Shown here one piece after another: positions 55,477 to 64,000 of a stretch of 64,000 nt of DNA. The DNA lies in contig NZ_FOSW01000016.1 of assembly GCF_900114385.1 (NCBI RefSeq), positions 1 through 64,000 of the forward strand. Reading direction: 5' to 3'. Position numbers and translations under genes: made by a program. Numbering within the stretch: position 1 is the first letter of the stretch; each line of letters starts with the position of its first letter. Origin of the DNA: Geodermatophilus ruber. Its GTDB lineage: Bacteria > Actinomycetota > Actinomycetes > Mycobacteriales > Geodermatophilaceae. A model generated the notes under the pieces. The model was given only the letters and a program-made list of their open reading frames with translations. It was not told the DNA's origin and did not search any database.

Positions 55477-57952
55477 GGCCGCGCGGGGCGGCCCGCCGGG
55501 TCGCGGGGGCGGTCGCCGGGTCCTCCGGCCAGGGGTGGCGCGGGTAGCGGCCGCGCAGCTCGCTGCGGACGGCGGGATAGCCGGTGCCCCAGAAGCCGGC
55601 CAGGTCCGAGGTGGTCGCCACGACCCGGTTCGCCGGTGAGAGCAGCTGCAACCGGAGGGTGCGGCCGGCCACGGGAGGTGCGGCCGCCCAGCCGAAGACC
55701 TCCTGCAGCCGGACCGACAGCGTGGGCACCTCCGGATCGGAGTAGTCCACCCGGATGCGCGACCCGGTCGGCACCTCGACCCGCTCGGGCACCAGCTCGT
55801 CGAGCCGGCCGGCCAGCTGCCAGGGCACCAGCGAGCGCAGCGCCGCGACCACGTCGATCCGGTCCAGATCGGCCCGGCTGCGGGCGACGGCGAGGGCGGG
55901 GCCGGTGGTGAGGGCCTCCCGCAGGGCGTCCTCGTCCACCGCGGGCCACGGCTCCCCGAGCCCGGCGTGCGCGGCGGCCAGGCGCTCGCGCAGCGCCCGG
56001 GCGGCGGGGGTCCAGCGCAGCAGCGCCGGCCCCTCGCGGCGGAGTCCCTCGGCGAGCGCGGCGGCCACCGCGGCGGGGTCCGGGTCCGGCAACGGGCGCT
56101 CGGCCAGCACGATCGCGCCGAGCCGCTCGACGCGGGCGGACACCAGGTCGCCGTCCCGCCAGCCCACCTCGGGCCCCTCGGTGGGCCCGCCGACCTCCCG
56201 GGCGGTCGCCTCGTCCACCGCTACCGCCTGGCGCACCCGCGCGTCGCGCCGCCCCGGAGCCCGGTCGGCCGCGGCCACCGCCAGCCAGGCCGCACCGCCC
56301 AGCGCGGTACCGGGTGCCAGCTCCGCGCCGGTCCCCGCCGCCAGCAGATAGGTGCGCTCGGTGCCGGGGCGCCGGCGGGCCAGCCACTCGGGGTGGGCCA
56401 GCCCGACCACCAGGCCGGCGGCGACGTCGTCGGGCAGGTCGGCGTCCGGTGCCGGTGGGGCCGCGCGGGCGAGCCGGCCGGCCTCCTCACGCCAGCGGGC
56501 GGCCGCCCCGCTACGGCTTCCGCGCAGCGTGCGCCAGTCGGCGACCAGGTCGTCGGAGCCGGCCGGGAGGTCGGCCGAGAGCAGCGCCACGACCTCGGCC
56601 GCGCGCCGCCGGCCCACCCGCGGGGCCCCGTCCAGCAGCGCCCGCGCCAGGCGGGGGTGCGCGCCGACGGCGGTGAGCGACCGGCCGCGGGCGGTGACCC
56701 GGCCGCTCCCGTCCACCGCACCGAGCCCGGCCAGCGCGGCCCGCGCGACGGAGAAGGCGGCGGCCGGCGGCGGGTCGGGCAGCGCCAGGCCCCGGCCGTC
56801 CGGAGCGCCCCAGCAGGCCAGCTCCAGGGCCAGGCCGGTGAGGTCGGCGACCGCGATCTCCGGCTCCGGGGCGGCCGGCAGGCGGGCGTGCTCGGCCTCC
56901 GACCACAGCCGGTACACCCGGCCCGGTCCCTCGCGCCCGGCCCGCCCCGCGCGCTGGACGGCGGAGGACCGCGACACCCGGACCGTGACCAGCGTCCCCA
57001 GCCCCCGGGACACGTCGAACCGCGGCACGCGGGCCAGCCCCGCGTCGACGACGGTCCGCACCCCGGGCACGGTCAGGCTGCTCTCGGCCACGTCGGTGGC
57101 GAGCACCACCCGCCGGCGGGGGCTGGGGACGAGTGCCGCGTCCTGCTCGGCGGCGGGCAGCCGGCCGTGCAGCGGCCGGACGTCGGCGTCCACCCCGGCG
57201 AGCCGGCTCCCGACCCCGGCGATCTCCGCGGCGCCGGGGAGGAAGACCAGCACGTCGCCGGAGGTCTCGGCCAGGGCCCGGCGGGTGGTCGCCGCGACGG
57301 CGTCGAGCAGCCGCGGGTCGACCCGGCCGCCGTGCGGCGGTGCCACGGGGGGCTCGGGCGGGCACCACACCGGCTCGACGTCGTGCAGGGTGCCGCTCGC
57401 CTCGACCACCGGCGCCGGGGCGGCTGCGCCGAGCAGCCGGGCCAGCCGGCCGGCCTGCGCGGTGGCCGACATCGCGAGCAGCGCCAGCTCCGGGCGCAGC
57501 GCGGCGCGGACGTCGAGGACGAACGCCAGCGCCAGATCCGTGTCCAGGTGCCGCTCGTGGCACTCGTCGAGGACGACGGCAGCCACCCCGGGAAGCTCCG
57601 GATCGGCCTGCAGGCGCCGCACCAGCAGCCCGGTGGTGACGACCTCGACCCGGGTGTCCTCGCTGCGCCGGCTGTCCCCGCGGACGCTGTAGCCGACCGA
57701 ACGGCCGACCGGCTCGCCGAGCAGCGCGGCCATCCGGCGGGCGGCGGCGCGGGTGGCCACCCGGCGCGGTTCGGCCACCAGCACCCGCCCCGGGAGCTGC
57801 CCGGCCAGCGCCAGCGGGACCAGGGTGGTCTTGCCGGTGCCGGGCGGCGCGACCAGCACCGCGCTGCCCGCACCGGCCAGCGCGGCGGCCACGGCCGGGA
57901 GCACGGCCCGGACGGGGAGGTCGGTTCCCGGCGTCCCCGGCGGTGGCAGCAC
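55472..57952 (-). CDS. hrpB: ATP-dependent helicase HrpB
   Basis: An 826-residue DEAH-box helicase. Motif I is VAPPGTGKTTLVPLALAG, motif II VVLDECHERHLDTDLA, motif III AMSATAQAGRL and motif VI QRAGRAGREGPGRVYRLW. It is followed by HA2-type helical and OB-like regions and a C-terminal HrpB domain (FGWAAAPPVAGRTLRLQLLS, GFWGTGYPAVRSELRGRYPR). It shows the full length and order of bacterial HrpB. The physiological role in bacteria is not firmly established (possibly mRNA processing). It is flanked by two copies of one hairpin. Confidence 0.92.
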   Translation of the reverse strand: MLPPPGTPGTDLPVRAVLPAVAAALAGAGSAVLVAPPGTGKTTLVPLALAGQLPGRVLVAEPRRVATRAAARRMAALLGEPVGRSVGYSVRGDSRRSEDTRVEVVTTGLLVRRLQADPELPGVAAVVLDECHERHLDTDLALAFVLDVRAALRPELALLAMSATAQAGRLARLLGAAAPAPVVEASGTLHDVEPVWCPPEPPVAPPHGGRVDPRLLDAVAATTRRALAETSGDVLVFLPGAAEIAGVGSRLAGVDADVRPLHGRLPAAEQDAALVPSPRRRVVLATDVAESSLTVPGVRTVVDAGLARVPRFDVSRGLGTLVTVRVSRSSAVQRAGRAGREGPGRVYRLWSEAEHARLPAAPEPEIAVADLTGLALELACWGAPDGRGLALPDPPPAAAFSVARAALAGLGAVDGSGRVTARGRSLTAVGAHPRLARALLDGAPRVGRRRAAEVVALLSADLPAGSDDLVADWRTLRGSRSGAAARWREEAGRLARAAPPAPDADLPDDVAAGLVVGLAHPEWLARRRPGTERTYLLAAGTGAELAPGTALGGAAWLAVAAADRAPGRRDARVRQAVAVDEATAREVGGPTEGPEVGWRDGDLVSARVERLGAIVLAERPLPDPDPAAVAAALAEGLRREGPALLRWTPAARALRERLAAAHAGLGEPWPAVDEDALREALTTGPALAVARSRADLDRIDVVAALRSLVPWQLAGRLDELVPERVEVPTGSRIRVDYSDPEVPTLSVRLQEVFGWAAAPPVAGRTLRLQLLSPANRVVATTSDLAGFWGTGYPAVRSELRGRYPRHPWPEDPATAPATRRAAPRGR

Positions 57953-57970
57953 GCCGCCAGTCTCCCGGAG

Positions 57971-58027
57971 CCGCTGACCGGAGTGGATCCGTGCGCGTCA
58001 CGCCCACGGATCCACTCCGGTCAGCGG
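57971..58027. terminator. Terminator hairpin, copy 2 of a duplicated element
   Basis: Perfect 23-bp stem (57971-57993 with 58005-58027) and the same 11-base loop as at 55445. It overlaps the stop codon of the oxidoreductase large-subunit gene and lies just upstream of hrpB. Confidence 0.7.
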
Positions 58028-60111
58028 AAGAACTTGTCGGGCGTGAGCGGCAGGTCGCGGATGCGCCGCCCGGTCGCGTGCCAGTAGCCGTTGGCCACGG
58101 CTGCCGCGGCGCCCACGATGCCGATCTCCCCGATCCCCTTCAGGCCGAGCTCGTTGACCCAGGGGTCCTCCTCGTCGAGCCAGGAGATGTCGATCTCCCC
58201 GACGTCGGCATTGGTGGCGATGTGGTACCCGGCCAGGTCGTGGTTGACGAAGTGCCCGAAGTGCTCGTCCTGCAGCGACTCCTCGTGCAGCGCCATCGAC
58301 AGCCCCATGCAGAAGCCGCCGAGGAACTGCGAACGGGCGGTCGTGGCGTTGGCGATCGTGCCGGCCGCGTAGACGCTGGTCGCCCGGGGCACCCGCACCT
58401 CTCCGGTGTCGGCGTCGACACGGACCTCCACGAAGTGCGCGCCGAAGGAGTGCATCGAGTACTGCTCGGCGTGCGGTGAGGGGCCGGGCACCCCGCCGTC
58501 CACGGTCAGCCCGTCGGGCGGGGGCTGACCGCCGAGGGATTCCAGCCGAGCGCGCAGCTGCCGCGCGGTCAGCACGACCGCCGACCCCCACGAGGCCAGC
58601 CCGGTCGAGCCGCCCGCGCCGCCGGCGAAGGGCAGCCGGCTGTCGCCGATCCGCAGCTCGACCTCGCCCAGGCCCACGTGCAGCGCGTCGGCGGCGATCT
58701 GGGTCAGCGCCGTCCACGTGCCGGTGCCGATGTCGGAGCCGTCGATCTCGACGAGGTACCGGCCGCGCCCGTCCACCGAGATCCGGCAGTCGGCCTTGCG
58801 CCGCCGGCTCGGGTAGGTGGCCGCGGCGACGCCGGTGCCGACCAGCCACCGCCCGTCGGTGCGCACCCCCGGGCGGAGGTCCCGCCCGGCCCAGCCGAAG
58901 CGCTCGGCCCCGGTGCGCAGGCACTCGACCAGGCTGCGGGAGGACCAGGGGACGTCGCGCTCCGGGTCGCGCGGCGGCTCGTTGCGGATGCGCAGCTCCA
59001 CCGGGTCGATGCCCAGGGTGTGCGCGAGCTCGTCCATCGCCGACTCGAGCGCGAACATGCCCGGCGTCTCCCCCGGCGCCCGCATGATCGTCGGCGGGGG
59101 CACGTCGAGGCGGGCCAGCCGGTGCGTCGTCCGCCGGTGCGGGGCGGCGTACATGACCCGGGTCGCGGTGGCCGTCTGCTCGGCGAACTCGGCGATCCGC
59201 GCGGTGTGCTCGACGACCTCGTGGCTGATCGCGGTCAGCCGGCCCTCGGAATCGGCGCCCAGCCGCACCCGCTGGATGGTCGGTGTCCGGTGCCCGACCA
59301 GGCTGAACATCTGCTGCCGGGTGAGCTCGAGGACGACGGTGCGGCCGACCACCCGCGCCGCCATCGCGGCCAGGATCTGGTGCGGGTGCGCGAACGCCTT
59401 GGACCCGAAGCCGCCGCCGACGTACGGCGAGATCACCCGCACCTGCCCGGCGGTGAGGCCGAAGGCCGTCATCAGGTCCCGCTGGATGGTGTGCGGGCCC
59501 TGGTTGGCGTCCCAGAGGGTGAGCGAGTCGCCGTCCCAGCGGGCCATCGAGGTGTGCATCTCGATGGGGTTGTTGTGCTGCGCCGGTGTCTCGTAGGTGG
59601 CGTCGACGGTGACCGCTGCGGTGGACAGCGCCCCGTCGACGTCGCCGATCACCGAGTCGGTCGCGAAGCCGGCCATGACCTGCGCCGGGGCGTAGAGGTC
59701 GGGCCGGTCGGCACGCAGCGTCACGTCCGGCTCCTCGGCGGCGTACTCGACCCGCACGCCCCCGACCGCCGCCCGCGCGATCTCGGAGGTCTCGGCGACC
59801 ACCGCCGCGACGACCTGCCCCTGGTAGTGCACGTCGAGGGACTGCAGCACCGGCAGGTCCGCGGTCAGCTCGCCGGAGAGCCGGGGGGCGTTGGCGGGGG
59901 TGAGGACGGCGAGCACCCCGGGCGTCGCCTCGGCGGCCGAGGGGTCCAGGCGGGTGATCCGGCCGCGGTTGATGGTGCTCTGCACCAGCGCGAGGTGGGT
60001 GATCGGCTCGCCGGGGTCCTGCTCGAAGGCGTAGGGCGCGCTGCCGCGGACCTTCGCCGGGCCGTCGATGCGCTCGATGCCGGCACCGAGGACGCGGTCG
60101 ATCGTGGTCAT
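58021..60111 (-). CDS. Xanthine dehydrogenase-family molybdopterin-binding subunit (YagR/PaoC-like)
   Basis: A 696-residue large subunit of a molybdenum hydroxylase. Mo-cofactor segments appear as GGGFGSKAFAHPHQILAAMA and PTIMRAPGETPGMFALESAM, and a third is visible as DIGTGTWTALTQIAADALHV. The catalytic Glu is in LKGIGEIGIVGAAAAVANG near the C-terminus. ATG 60111 overlaps the FAD-subunit stop (ATGA). It oxidises aldehydes or purines; the precise substrate is not readable. It forms an operon with the next two upstream genes. Confidence 0.92.
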   Translation of the reverse strand: MTTIDRVLGAGIERIDGPAKVRGSAPYAFEQDPGEPITHLALVQSTINRGRITRLDPSAAEATPGVLAVLTPANAPRLSGELTADLPVLQSLDVHYQGQVVAAVVAETSEIARAAVGGVRVEYAAEEPDVTLRADRPDLYAPAQVMAGFATDSVIGDVDGALSTAAVTVDATYETPAQHNNPIEMHTSMARWDGDSLTLWDANQGPHTIQRDLMTAFGLTAGQVRVISPYVGGGFGSKAFAHPHQILAAMAARVVGRTVVLELTRQQMFSLVGHRTPTIQRVRLGADSEGRLTAISHEVVEHTARIAEFAEQTATATRVMYAAPHRRTTHRLARLDVPPPTIMRAPGETPGMFALESAMDELAHTLGIDPVELRIRNEPPRDPERDVPWSSRSLVECLRTGAERFGWAGRDLRPGVRTDGRWLVGTGVAAATYPSRRRKADCRISVDGRGRYLVEIDGSDIGTGTWTALTQIAADALHVGLGEVELRIGDSRLPFAGGAGGSTGLASWGSAVVLTARQLRARLESLGGQPPPDGLTVDGGVPGPSPHAEQYSMHSFGAHFVEVRVDADTGEVRVPRATSVYAAGTIANATTARSQFLGGFCMGLSMALHEESLQDEHFGHFVNHDLAGYHIATNADVGEIDISWLDEEDPWVNELGLKGIGEIGIVGAAAAVANGYWHATGRRIRDLPLTPDKFFR

Positions 60112-61103
60112 CGGGTCCCTCCGGACAGGTCGAGCAGGGTGCGGACGACGACGTTGCGGGCCAGCGGCACCTTGAAGCCGTTGTCCCGCAACGGGGTGGC
60201 CGCGGCGAGCTCGGCGCCGGCGGCCGCGGCGAACGCCTCCTCGGTGGCCGGCCGGCCGAGCAGCGTCTCCTCGGCGGCGCGCGCCCGCCACGGCGTGTGC
60301 GCCACGCCCCCGAGGGCCAGGCGCACGTCGGCGACGACGCCGTCCTCGACCCGCAGCGCGGCGGCGACGCTGACCAGCGCGAAGGCGTAGGAGGCGCGCT
60401 CGCGCACCTTGCGGTAGCGCGAGGGCAGGTCCAGCGGGGGGAGGTCCACCGCGGTGATCAGCTCGCCGTGGCGCAGCGTGGTGTCCCGGGAGGGGTCGTT
60501 CCCGGGCAGCCGGTGCAGCTCGCCGATCGGGAGGCTCCGCTCGCCGTCGGGGCCGAGCACCCGCACGACCGCGTCGAGCGCGACCAGCGCCACCGCCATG
60601 TCCGACGGGTGGGTGGCCACGCACGCACCGGGCCCCTCGAAGGTCTGCCCGAGGATCGCGTGGTTGCGGTGCACGCCGTGCAGTGCGCCGCAGCCGCTGC
60701 CGGGGCTGCGCTTGTTGCACGGCCGGGTGACGTCGGTGAAGTAGCCGCAGCGGGTGCGCTGGAGCAGGTTGCCGCCGGTGGTGGCCCGGTTGCGCAGCTG
60801 CCCGGAGGCACCGGCCAGCAGCGCCTGCGCGAGCACCGGGTAGCGCTCGCGCACCCGCCGGTCGGCGGCGAGGTCGGCGTTCGGGACGCCGGCGCCGATG
60901 CGCAGGCCGCCGTCGGGCAGGTCGCTCACCTCGGCCGAGGTGAGCTCGCGGACGTCGACGAGGACGTCGGGCGTGGCGACGCCGAGCTTCATGAGGTCGA
61001 CGAGGTTGGTGCCGCCGCCGAGGAAGGCGCCGCCGGGTTCCCGGGCCAGCAGGGCGACCGCCGCCGCGGGGTCGGGGCTGCGCTCGTAGCGGAACTCCTT
61101 CAC
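60108..61103 (-). CDS. Xanthine dehydrogenase-family FAD-binding subunit (YagS/PaoB-like)
   Basis: A 331-residue FAD subunit. FLGGGTNLVDLMKLGVATPD and GASGQLRNRATTGGNLLQRT bind FAD. An insertion with four cysteines (RTRCGYFTDVTRPCNKRSPG then SGCGALHG) matches the extra [4Fe-4S] cluster site of PaoB/YagS, not found in typical xanthine dehydrogenases. The GTG at 61103 overlaps the 2Fe-2S subunit stop (GTGA), and its own stop overlaps the next gene. The PaoABC-like aldehyde oxidase assignment follows from the cysteine motif. Confidence 0.9.
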   Translation of the reverse strand: MKEFRYERSPDPAAAVALLAREPGGAFLGGGTNLVDLMKLGVATPDVLVDVRELTSAEVSDLPDGGLRIGAGVPNADLAADRRVRERYPVLAQALLAGASGQLRNRATTGGNLLQRTRCGYFTDVTRPCNKRSPGSGCGALHGVHRNHAILGQTFEGPGACVATHPSDMAVALVALDAVVRVLGPDGERSLPIGELHRLPGNDPSRDTTLRHGELITAVDLPPLDLPSRYRKVRERASYAFALVSVAAALRVEDGVVADVRLALGGVAHTPWRARAAEETLLGRPATEEAFAAAAGAELAAATPLRDNGFKVPLARNVVVRTLLDLSGGTR

Positions 61104-61621
61104 CGCCGCACCCCCTCGGCGGCGGCCACGTCGGCCACCGCCGGGACGATGTGGGCGTAGGCGGCGCAGCGGCAGAGGTTGCCGCTCATCCGCTCGCGGA
61201 TCTCCGTGTCGGTCAGCTCCACCGCGGCCGTCAGGTCCGCGGTCACCGCGCTGGGCCAGCCGGCGCGGGCCTCCTCCAGCACGCCGGCGGCCGAGCAGAT
61301 CTGGCCGGGGGTGCAGTAGCCGCACTGGAAGGCGTCGCGCCGGACGAAGGAGCGGTGCAGAGGGTGCGGCTGCCCGTCGGTGGCCAGCCCGTTCGACGTC
61401 GTCACCTCGGCATCCCCGACGGTGACGGCCAGGACGAGGCAGCTGTTCACCCGGCGGCCGTCCAGCAGCACGGTGCAGGCACCGCACTGGCCGTGGTCGC
61501 AGCCCTTCTTGGGGCTGGTGTTCCGCAGCCGTTCGCGGAGCGCGTCGAGCAGGGTCGTGCGGGTGTCGACGGTCAGCGGGTGCGCCGCCCCGTCCACGCG
61601 CAGCGTGATCTCGGTGTCCAC
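61100..61621 (-). CDS. 2Fe-2S-binding subunit (YagT/PaoA-like)
   Basis: A 173-residue iron-sulfur subunit. The plant-ferredoxin-type cluster is bound by GCDHGQCGACTVLLDGRRVN SC, and the helical domain with the second cluster has FQCGYCTPGQICSAAGVLEE and MSGNLCRCAAYAHIVPAVAD. E. coli PaoA has a Tat signal, but none is visible here, so this complex is probably cytoplasmic. It is the first gene of the three-subunit operon, divergent from a TetR regulator 91 bases away. Confidence 0.92.
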   Translation of the reverse strand: MDTEITLRVDGAAHPLTVDTRTTLLDALRERLRNTSPKKGCDHGQCGACTVLLDGRRVNSCLVLAVTVGDAEVTTSNGLATDGQPHPLHRSFVRRDAFQCGYCTPGQICSAAGVLEEARAGWPSAVTADLTAAVELTDTEIRERMSGNLCRCAAYAHIVPAVADVAAAEGVRR

Positions 61622-61712
61622 ACCGGCGCTCCTGCCCGCACGCCCGGGGAGGAAAACGGTCGGGCGACGCCGGCAGTGCTCGCACGGGGCCGCGGCGCTC
61701 CTAGGGTCACGT

Positions 61713-62360
61713 ATGACCGTCTACTCCGCTGCGCCGGTCCGCCCGTCCGGGAGTCGCTCCGCGCGCACCGCCGACAGCCGGCTGCTGATCCTCGACGCGA
61801 CGGTGACGTGTCTGGTCGAGGACGGCTACGCCGGCGCCTCGACCCTCGCCGTCCAGGCCCGCGCCGGGGTGTCCCGCGGGCGGCTGCTGCACCACTTCCC
61901 GTCTCGCGCCCAGCTGCTGGTCGCCGCCGCGGGGCACCTGTCGAGCACCGTGCTGGCCGCGGTCCGGGAACGCGCCGCCGCACTCATGGCCGACCAGCCG
62001 GCCGGCCGGGAGCGGGTGGACCGCGCGATCGAACTCATGTGGGCGACGTTCCAGGAGCCGCCGTTCTGGGCGGCGATGGAGCTGTGGACGGCGGCCCGCA
62101 CCGATCCCGGGCTGCGCACGGCGCTGCGGGCCGAGGAGCGGCGGCTGCGGGCCGCGATCTACGGAGTGGCGGACGAGATCTGGGGTCCGGAGCTCGCCGC
62201 CGCCGAGCGCTACCCCGAGGTCTGCGAACTGCTGTTCACCAGCATGCGCGGGGTCGCGATCGTCCACGCCTTCGAGGACCGGCCGGCCACGACCGATCCG
62301 CACCTGGCGCTGTGGAAGCGGCTCGCCGAGCGGATGCTGTCCGCGCCAGGAGCGGGGTGA
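61713..62360 (+). CDS. TetR-family transcriptional regulator
   Basis: A 215-residue repressor-type protein. The N-terminal helix-turn-helix is LLILDATVTCLVEDGYAGAS then TLAVQARAGVSRGRLLHHFP SRAQLL. The remaining all-helical ligand domain ends in ALWKRLAERMLSAPGAG. ATG 61713 is used; the frame continues upstream into the divergent promoter region without support. Position suggests control of the molybdenum hydroxylase operon opposite. Confidence 0.87.
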   Translation: MTVYSAAPVRPSGSRSARTADSRLLILDATVTCLVEDGYAGASTLAVQARAGVSRGRLLHHFPSRAQLLVAAAGHLSSTVLAAVRERAAALMADQPAGRERVDRAIELMWATFQEPPFWAAMELWTAARTDPGLRTALRAEERRLRAAIYGVADEIWGPELAAAERYPEVCELLFTSMRGVAIVHAFEDRPATTDPHLALWKRLAERMLSAPGAG

Positions 62361-62551
62361 CACGGCCGGGGCGCGACTGCCCGCGCCCCGCCGGTCGGGT
62401 TTCCCCTCGGATCGACACCGTCGGGCAGCAGGAGTGAGATGGAGAAGGCGGTGCCGGCCGTTCGGGCCGCCGCACCACCGACGATCCCGCCGAGACGTCC
62501 TGGCGGGGCACCCCTCGGCCGGCCCTGCCGGCCCGAGCTCCTGGGGCCTCG

Positions 62552-63904
62552 ATGCGCCTGTCCCGCCTCATGCACGCCCTCCGGACCAGCATCTGGCCGA
62601 TCCCGCTGCTGTGCCTGATCGCCGGCATCCTGATCGTTCTCGGCACGCTCCGGCTCGACCGTCGCTCGGGCTACACGCTGATCCCGCAGGCATTCACCGG
62701 CACGCCCACCGACGCGCAGACCATCCTGTCCACGTTCGCCACCGCGACCGCGACGCTGACCACCCTCGTGCTCACGATGACGCTGGTCGCCATCCAACTC
62801 GCGATGGGCCAGTTCTCCCCCCGGATCGTGGCCGCCCTCCTCACCGACCGGGCCAACCAGGTGGCCATCGGCCTGTTCGGGGCCACCTTCGTGGTGTCCG
62901 TGATGGTCCTGCGCGAGATCCGGGACACCGATCCGGCAGCCGTTCCGGGGCTGTCGATGCTGCTGGCGTACGCGCTCATGCTGGCCAGCGTCGTGACGCT
63001 CGTCCTCTTCGTCCATCACGCGGGTCAGGAGCTGCGGGCAGCCGGCCTCATCGACCTGGTCGGCGACCGCACCCGCCGGCACATCACCTCCGCCGACCCG
63101 CCTGACTTCGCCCCGCCCGCCGACCCGGACGTCATCCCCGCTCCGGCGCCGGGCAACGTCTACCGGGTCGACCGCCGCCGCCTCGTCGCCGCCGCCCGTC
63201 GCGCCGACTGCGTCCTCGAACTCGTTCCCGTCATGGGCGACTACGTCGTCGGCGGCGCACCGCTGTTCCGGGTGCACCGGGCGCCCGGGGCCGGCACCGG
63301 TGACGGCCGCCCCGGCGGCGGCCGGATCCGGCCCGAGGAGATCACCCGCCTGGTGCTGGTGGCCGACGAACGGGTGCACATCGAAGACCTCGCGTACGGA
63401 TTCCGGAAGCTGGTCGACATCGCCGAGCGGTCGATCGCCCAGCCCTTCAACGATCCGACGACGACCCTGCAGGCACTGCACCGGCTGCACGACCTGCTGC
63501 GCCTGCTCGCGGTCCGCCCGTTGCCCCCCGGCGAGCACCGGGACGCGGACGGCGTGGTCCGGCTGGTCCAGCGCACGATGACCTGGGACGGCTACGTCCG
63601 GCTCGCCTTCGACGAGATCCGGCTGGCCGGCGCACCCTCGCCGCAGGTGACCCGGCGCCTGTCGGCCGCGCTCCACGACCTCAAGACCGTGGTGCCCCCC
63701 GAGCGGCAGGCGCCGCTCGACCGGCAGCTCCGCCTGCTCGCCGACGGCGTGCACCGGGCCCACGGGAACGAGGAGGATGCGGCCGCCGCGCTCGTCCCCG
63801 ACACCGAGGGGATCGGGTCCGGGCCCGACGTCACCACGGCCATCCGCCTGGACGGGAGCAGGGTGGGCCCCGGCGCCCGGCCCGACGCCCGCGTCCAGGC
63901 CTGA
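62552..63904 (+). CDS. DUF2254 family membrane protein
   Basis: A 450-residue protein with four hydrophobic segments in the first 165 residues (about 14-32, 60-85, 107-127, 135-156), carrying the family pattern ATLTTLVLTMTLVAIQLAMG then QFSPRIVAALL. The C-terminal soluble part (from about 170) has DYVVGGAPLFRVHRAPG, EERVHIEDL-like DERVHIEDLAYGFRKLVDIA, and QPFNDPTTTLQALHRLHDLL. Predicted role unknown. ATG 62552 is the natural start, with CTCCTGGGGCCTCG in front and no strong ribosome site. Confidence 0.85.
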   Translation: MRLSRLMHALRTSIWPIPLLCLIAGILIVLGTLRLDRRSGYTLIPQAFTGTPTDAQTILSTFATATATLTTLVLTMTLVAIQLAMGQFSPRIVAALLTDRANQVAIGLFGATFVVSVMVLREIRDTDPAAVPGLSMLLAYALMLASVVTLVLFVHHAGQELRAAGLIDLVGDRTRRHITSADPPDFAPPADPDVIPAPAPGNVYRVDRRRLVAAARRADCVLELVPVMGDYVVGGAPLFRVHRAPGAGTGDGRPGGGRIRPEEITRLVLVADERVHIEDLAYGFRKLVDIAERSIAQPFNDPTTTLQALHRLHDLLRLLAVRPLPPGEHRDADGVVRLVQRTMTWDGYVRLAFDEIRLAGAPSPQVTRRLSAALHDLKTVVPPERQAPLDRQLRLLADGVHRAHGNEEDAAAALVPDTEGIGSGPDVTTAIRLDGSRVGPGARPDARVQA

Positions 63905-63910
63905 CGCCGC

Positions 63911-64000
63911 TCAGCCGCTCCAGACCTCGGCGACCTGCTCGGCGACGGCGCCTGCCTCGGCGCGCCCGGCCCGCGCCGCGCCCGCCCGGGCGGCCGGGTC
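63911..64000 (-). CDS. C-terminal part of a gene cut by the window edge
   Basis: The minus strand has an open frame ending in TGA at 63911-63913. Its last residues are AEAGAVAEQVAEVWSG. The 29 visible residues are alanine-rich and helical; the ending is compatible with several families (for example glycosyltransferases), so no function is assigned. It converges on the DUF2254 gene with six bases between stops. Confidence 0.45.
   Translation of the reverse strand, partial: DPAARAGAARAGRAEAGAVAEQVAEVWSG

Overview
The window is a very GC-rich chromosomal segment with frequent GTG starts, 4-base GTGA/ATGA gene overlaps and several apparently leaderless genes. This is typical of a high-GC Actinomycetota. 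The combination of an actinobacterial cysteine-rich sulfur leader peptide, a GPP34 protein, DUF5335, DUF5994 and a fused CopC-CopD suggests the Geodermatophilaceae (Blastococcus/Geodermatophilus/Modestobacter). That placement is an inference from gene content and was not tested by any search.

Left arm (1-16.2 kb): a SipW-type signal peptidase locus with small secreted proteins; an orphan OmpR-type regulator; an acyltransferase; a Gfo/Idh/MocA oxidoreductase divergent from an aldo/keto reductase; an orphan FlbD-like protein; a decayed LysR fragment; then an envelope-type cluster (two methyltransferases, a UPF0104 membrane protein, an unusual CDP-alcohol phosphotransferase fused to a sulfatase/LTA-synthase-like domain, and a GT4 glycosyltransferase); then a GAF-Fis regulator and a luciferase-like flavoenzyme. 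A truncated gene start and a frameshifted IS5-type transposase remnant mark the edge of a mobile region.

Mobile region (about 16.2-30.5 kb): composition drops and most genes are small or unknown. A tyrosine integrase, a Xis-like protein and an intact tRNA-Ala(GGC) lie at its right end. A second copy of the tRNA 3' part lies at 17.56 kb, preceded by the eroded 3' end of a second, related integrase. The simplest reading is two related elements integrated one after the other at the same tRNA gene. Inside the newer element, from 17.8 to 26.9 kb, nearly every gene boundary carries one copy of a short imperfect palindrome (core GTCCCTAAGTGGGCCGCT...AGGGAC). Several copies overlap stop codons, and a second tyrosine recombinase sits in the middle. 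This looks like an integron-like array of single-gene cassettes and is the most interesting item in the window.

Right arm (30.6-64 kb): chromosomal genes. They include an AraC/VOC pair; an M23 peptidase; a copper-handling operon (anti-sigma factor, CopC-CopD, YcnI, SCO, membrane protein) divergent from an ECF sigma factor; a DUF47-Pit phosphate uptake pair; a TauE-type exporter behind a cysteine-rich leader peptide; a thioredoxin-reductase-like/methyltransferase fusion with its divergent XRE-cupin regulator; TypA; a DsbA-like protein; a divergent YceI/MarR pair; a DesK/NarL-type two-component system followed by a LolD/FtsX-type ABC exporter; HrpB flanked by two copies of one hairpin; a three-subunit xanthine/aldehyde oxidoreductase with a TetR regulator; and a DUF2254 membrane protein.
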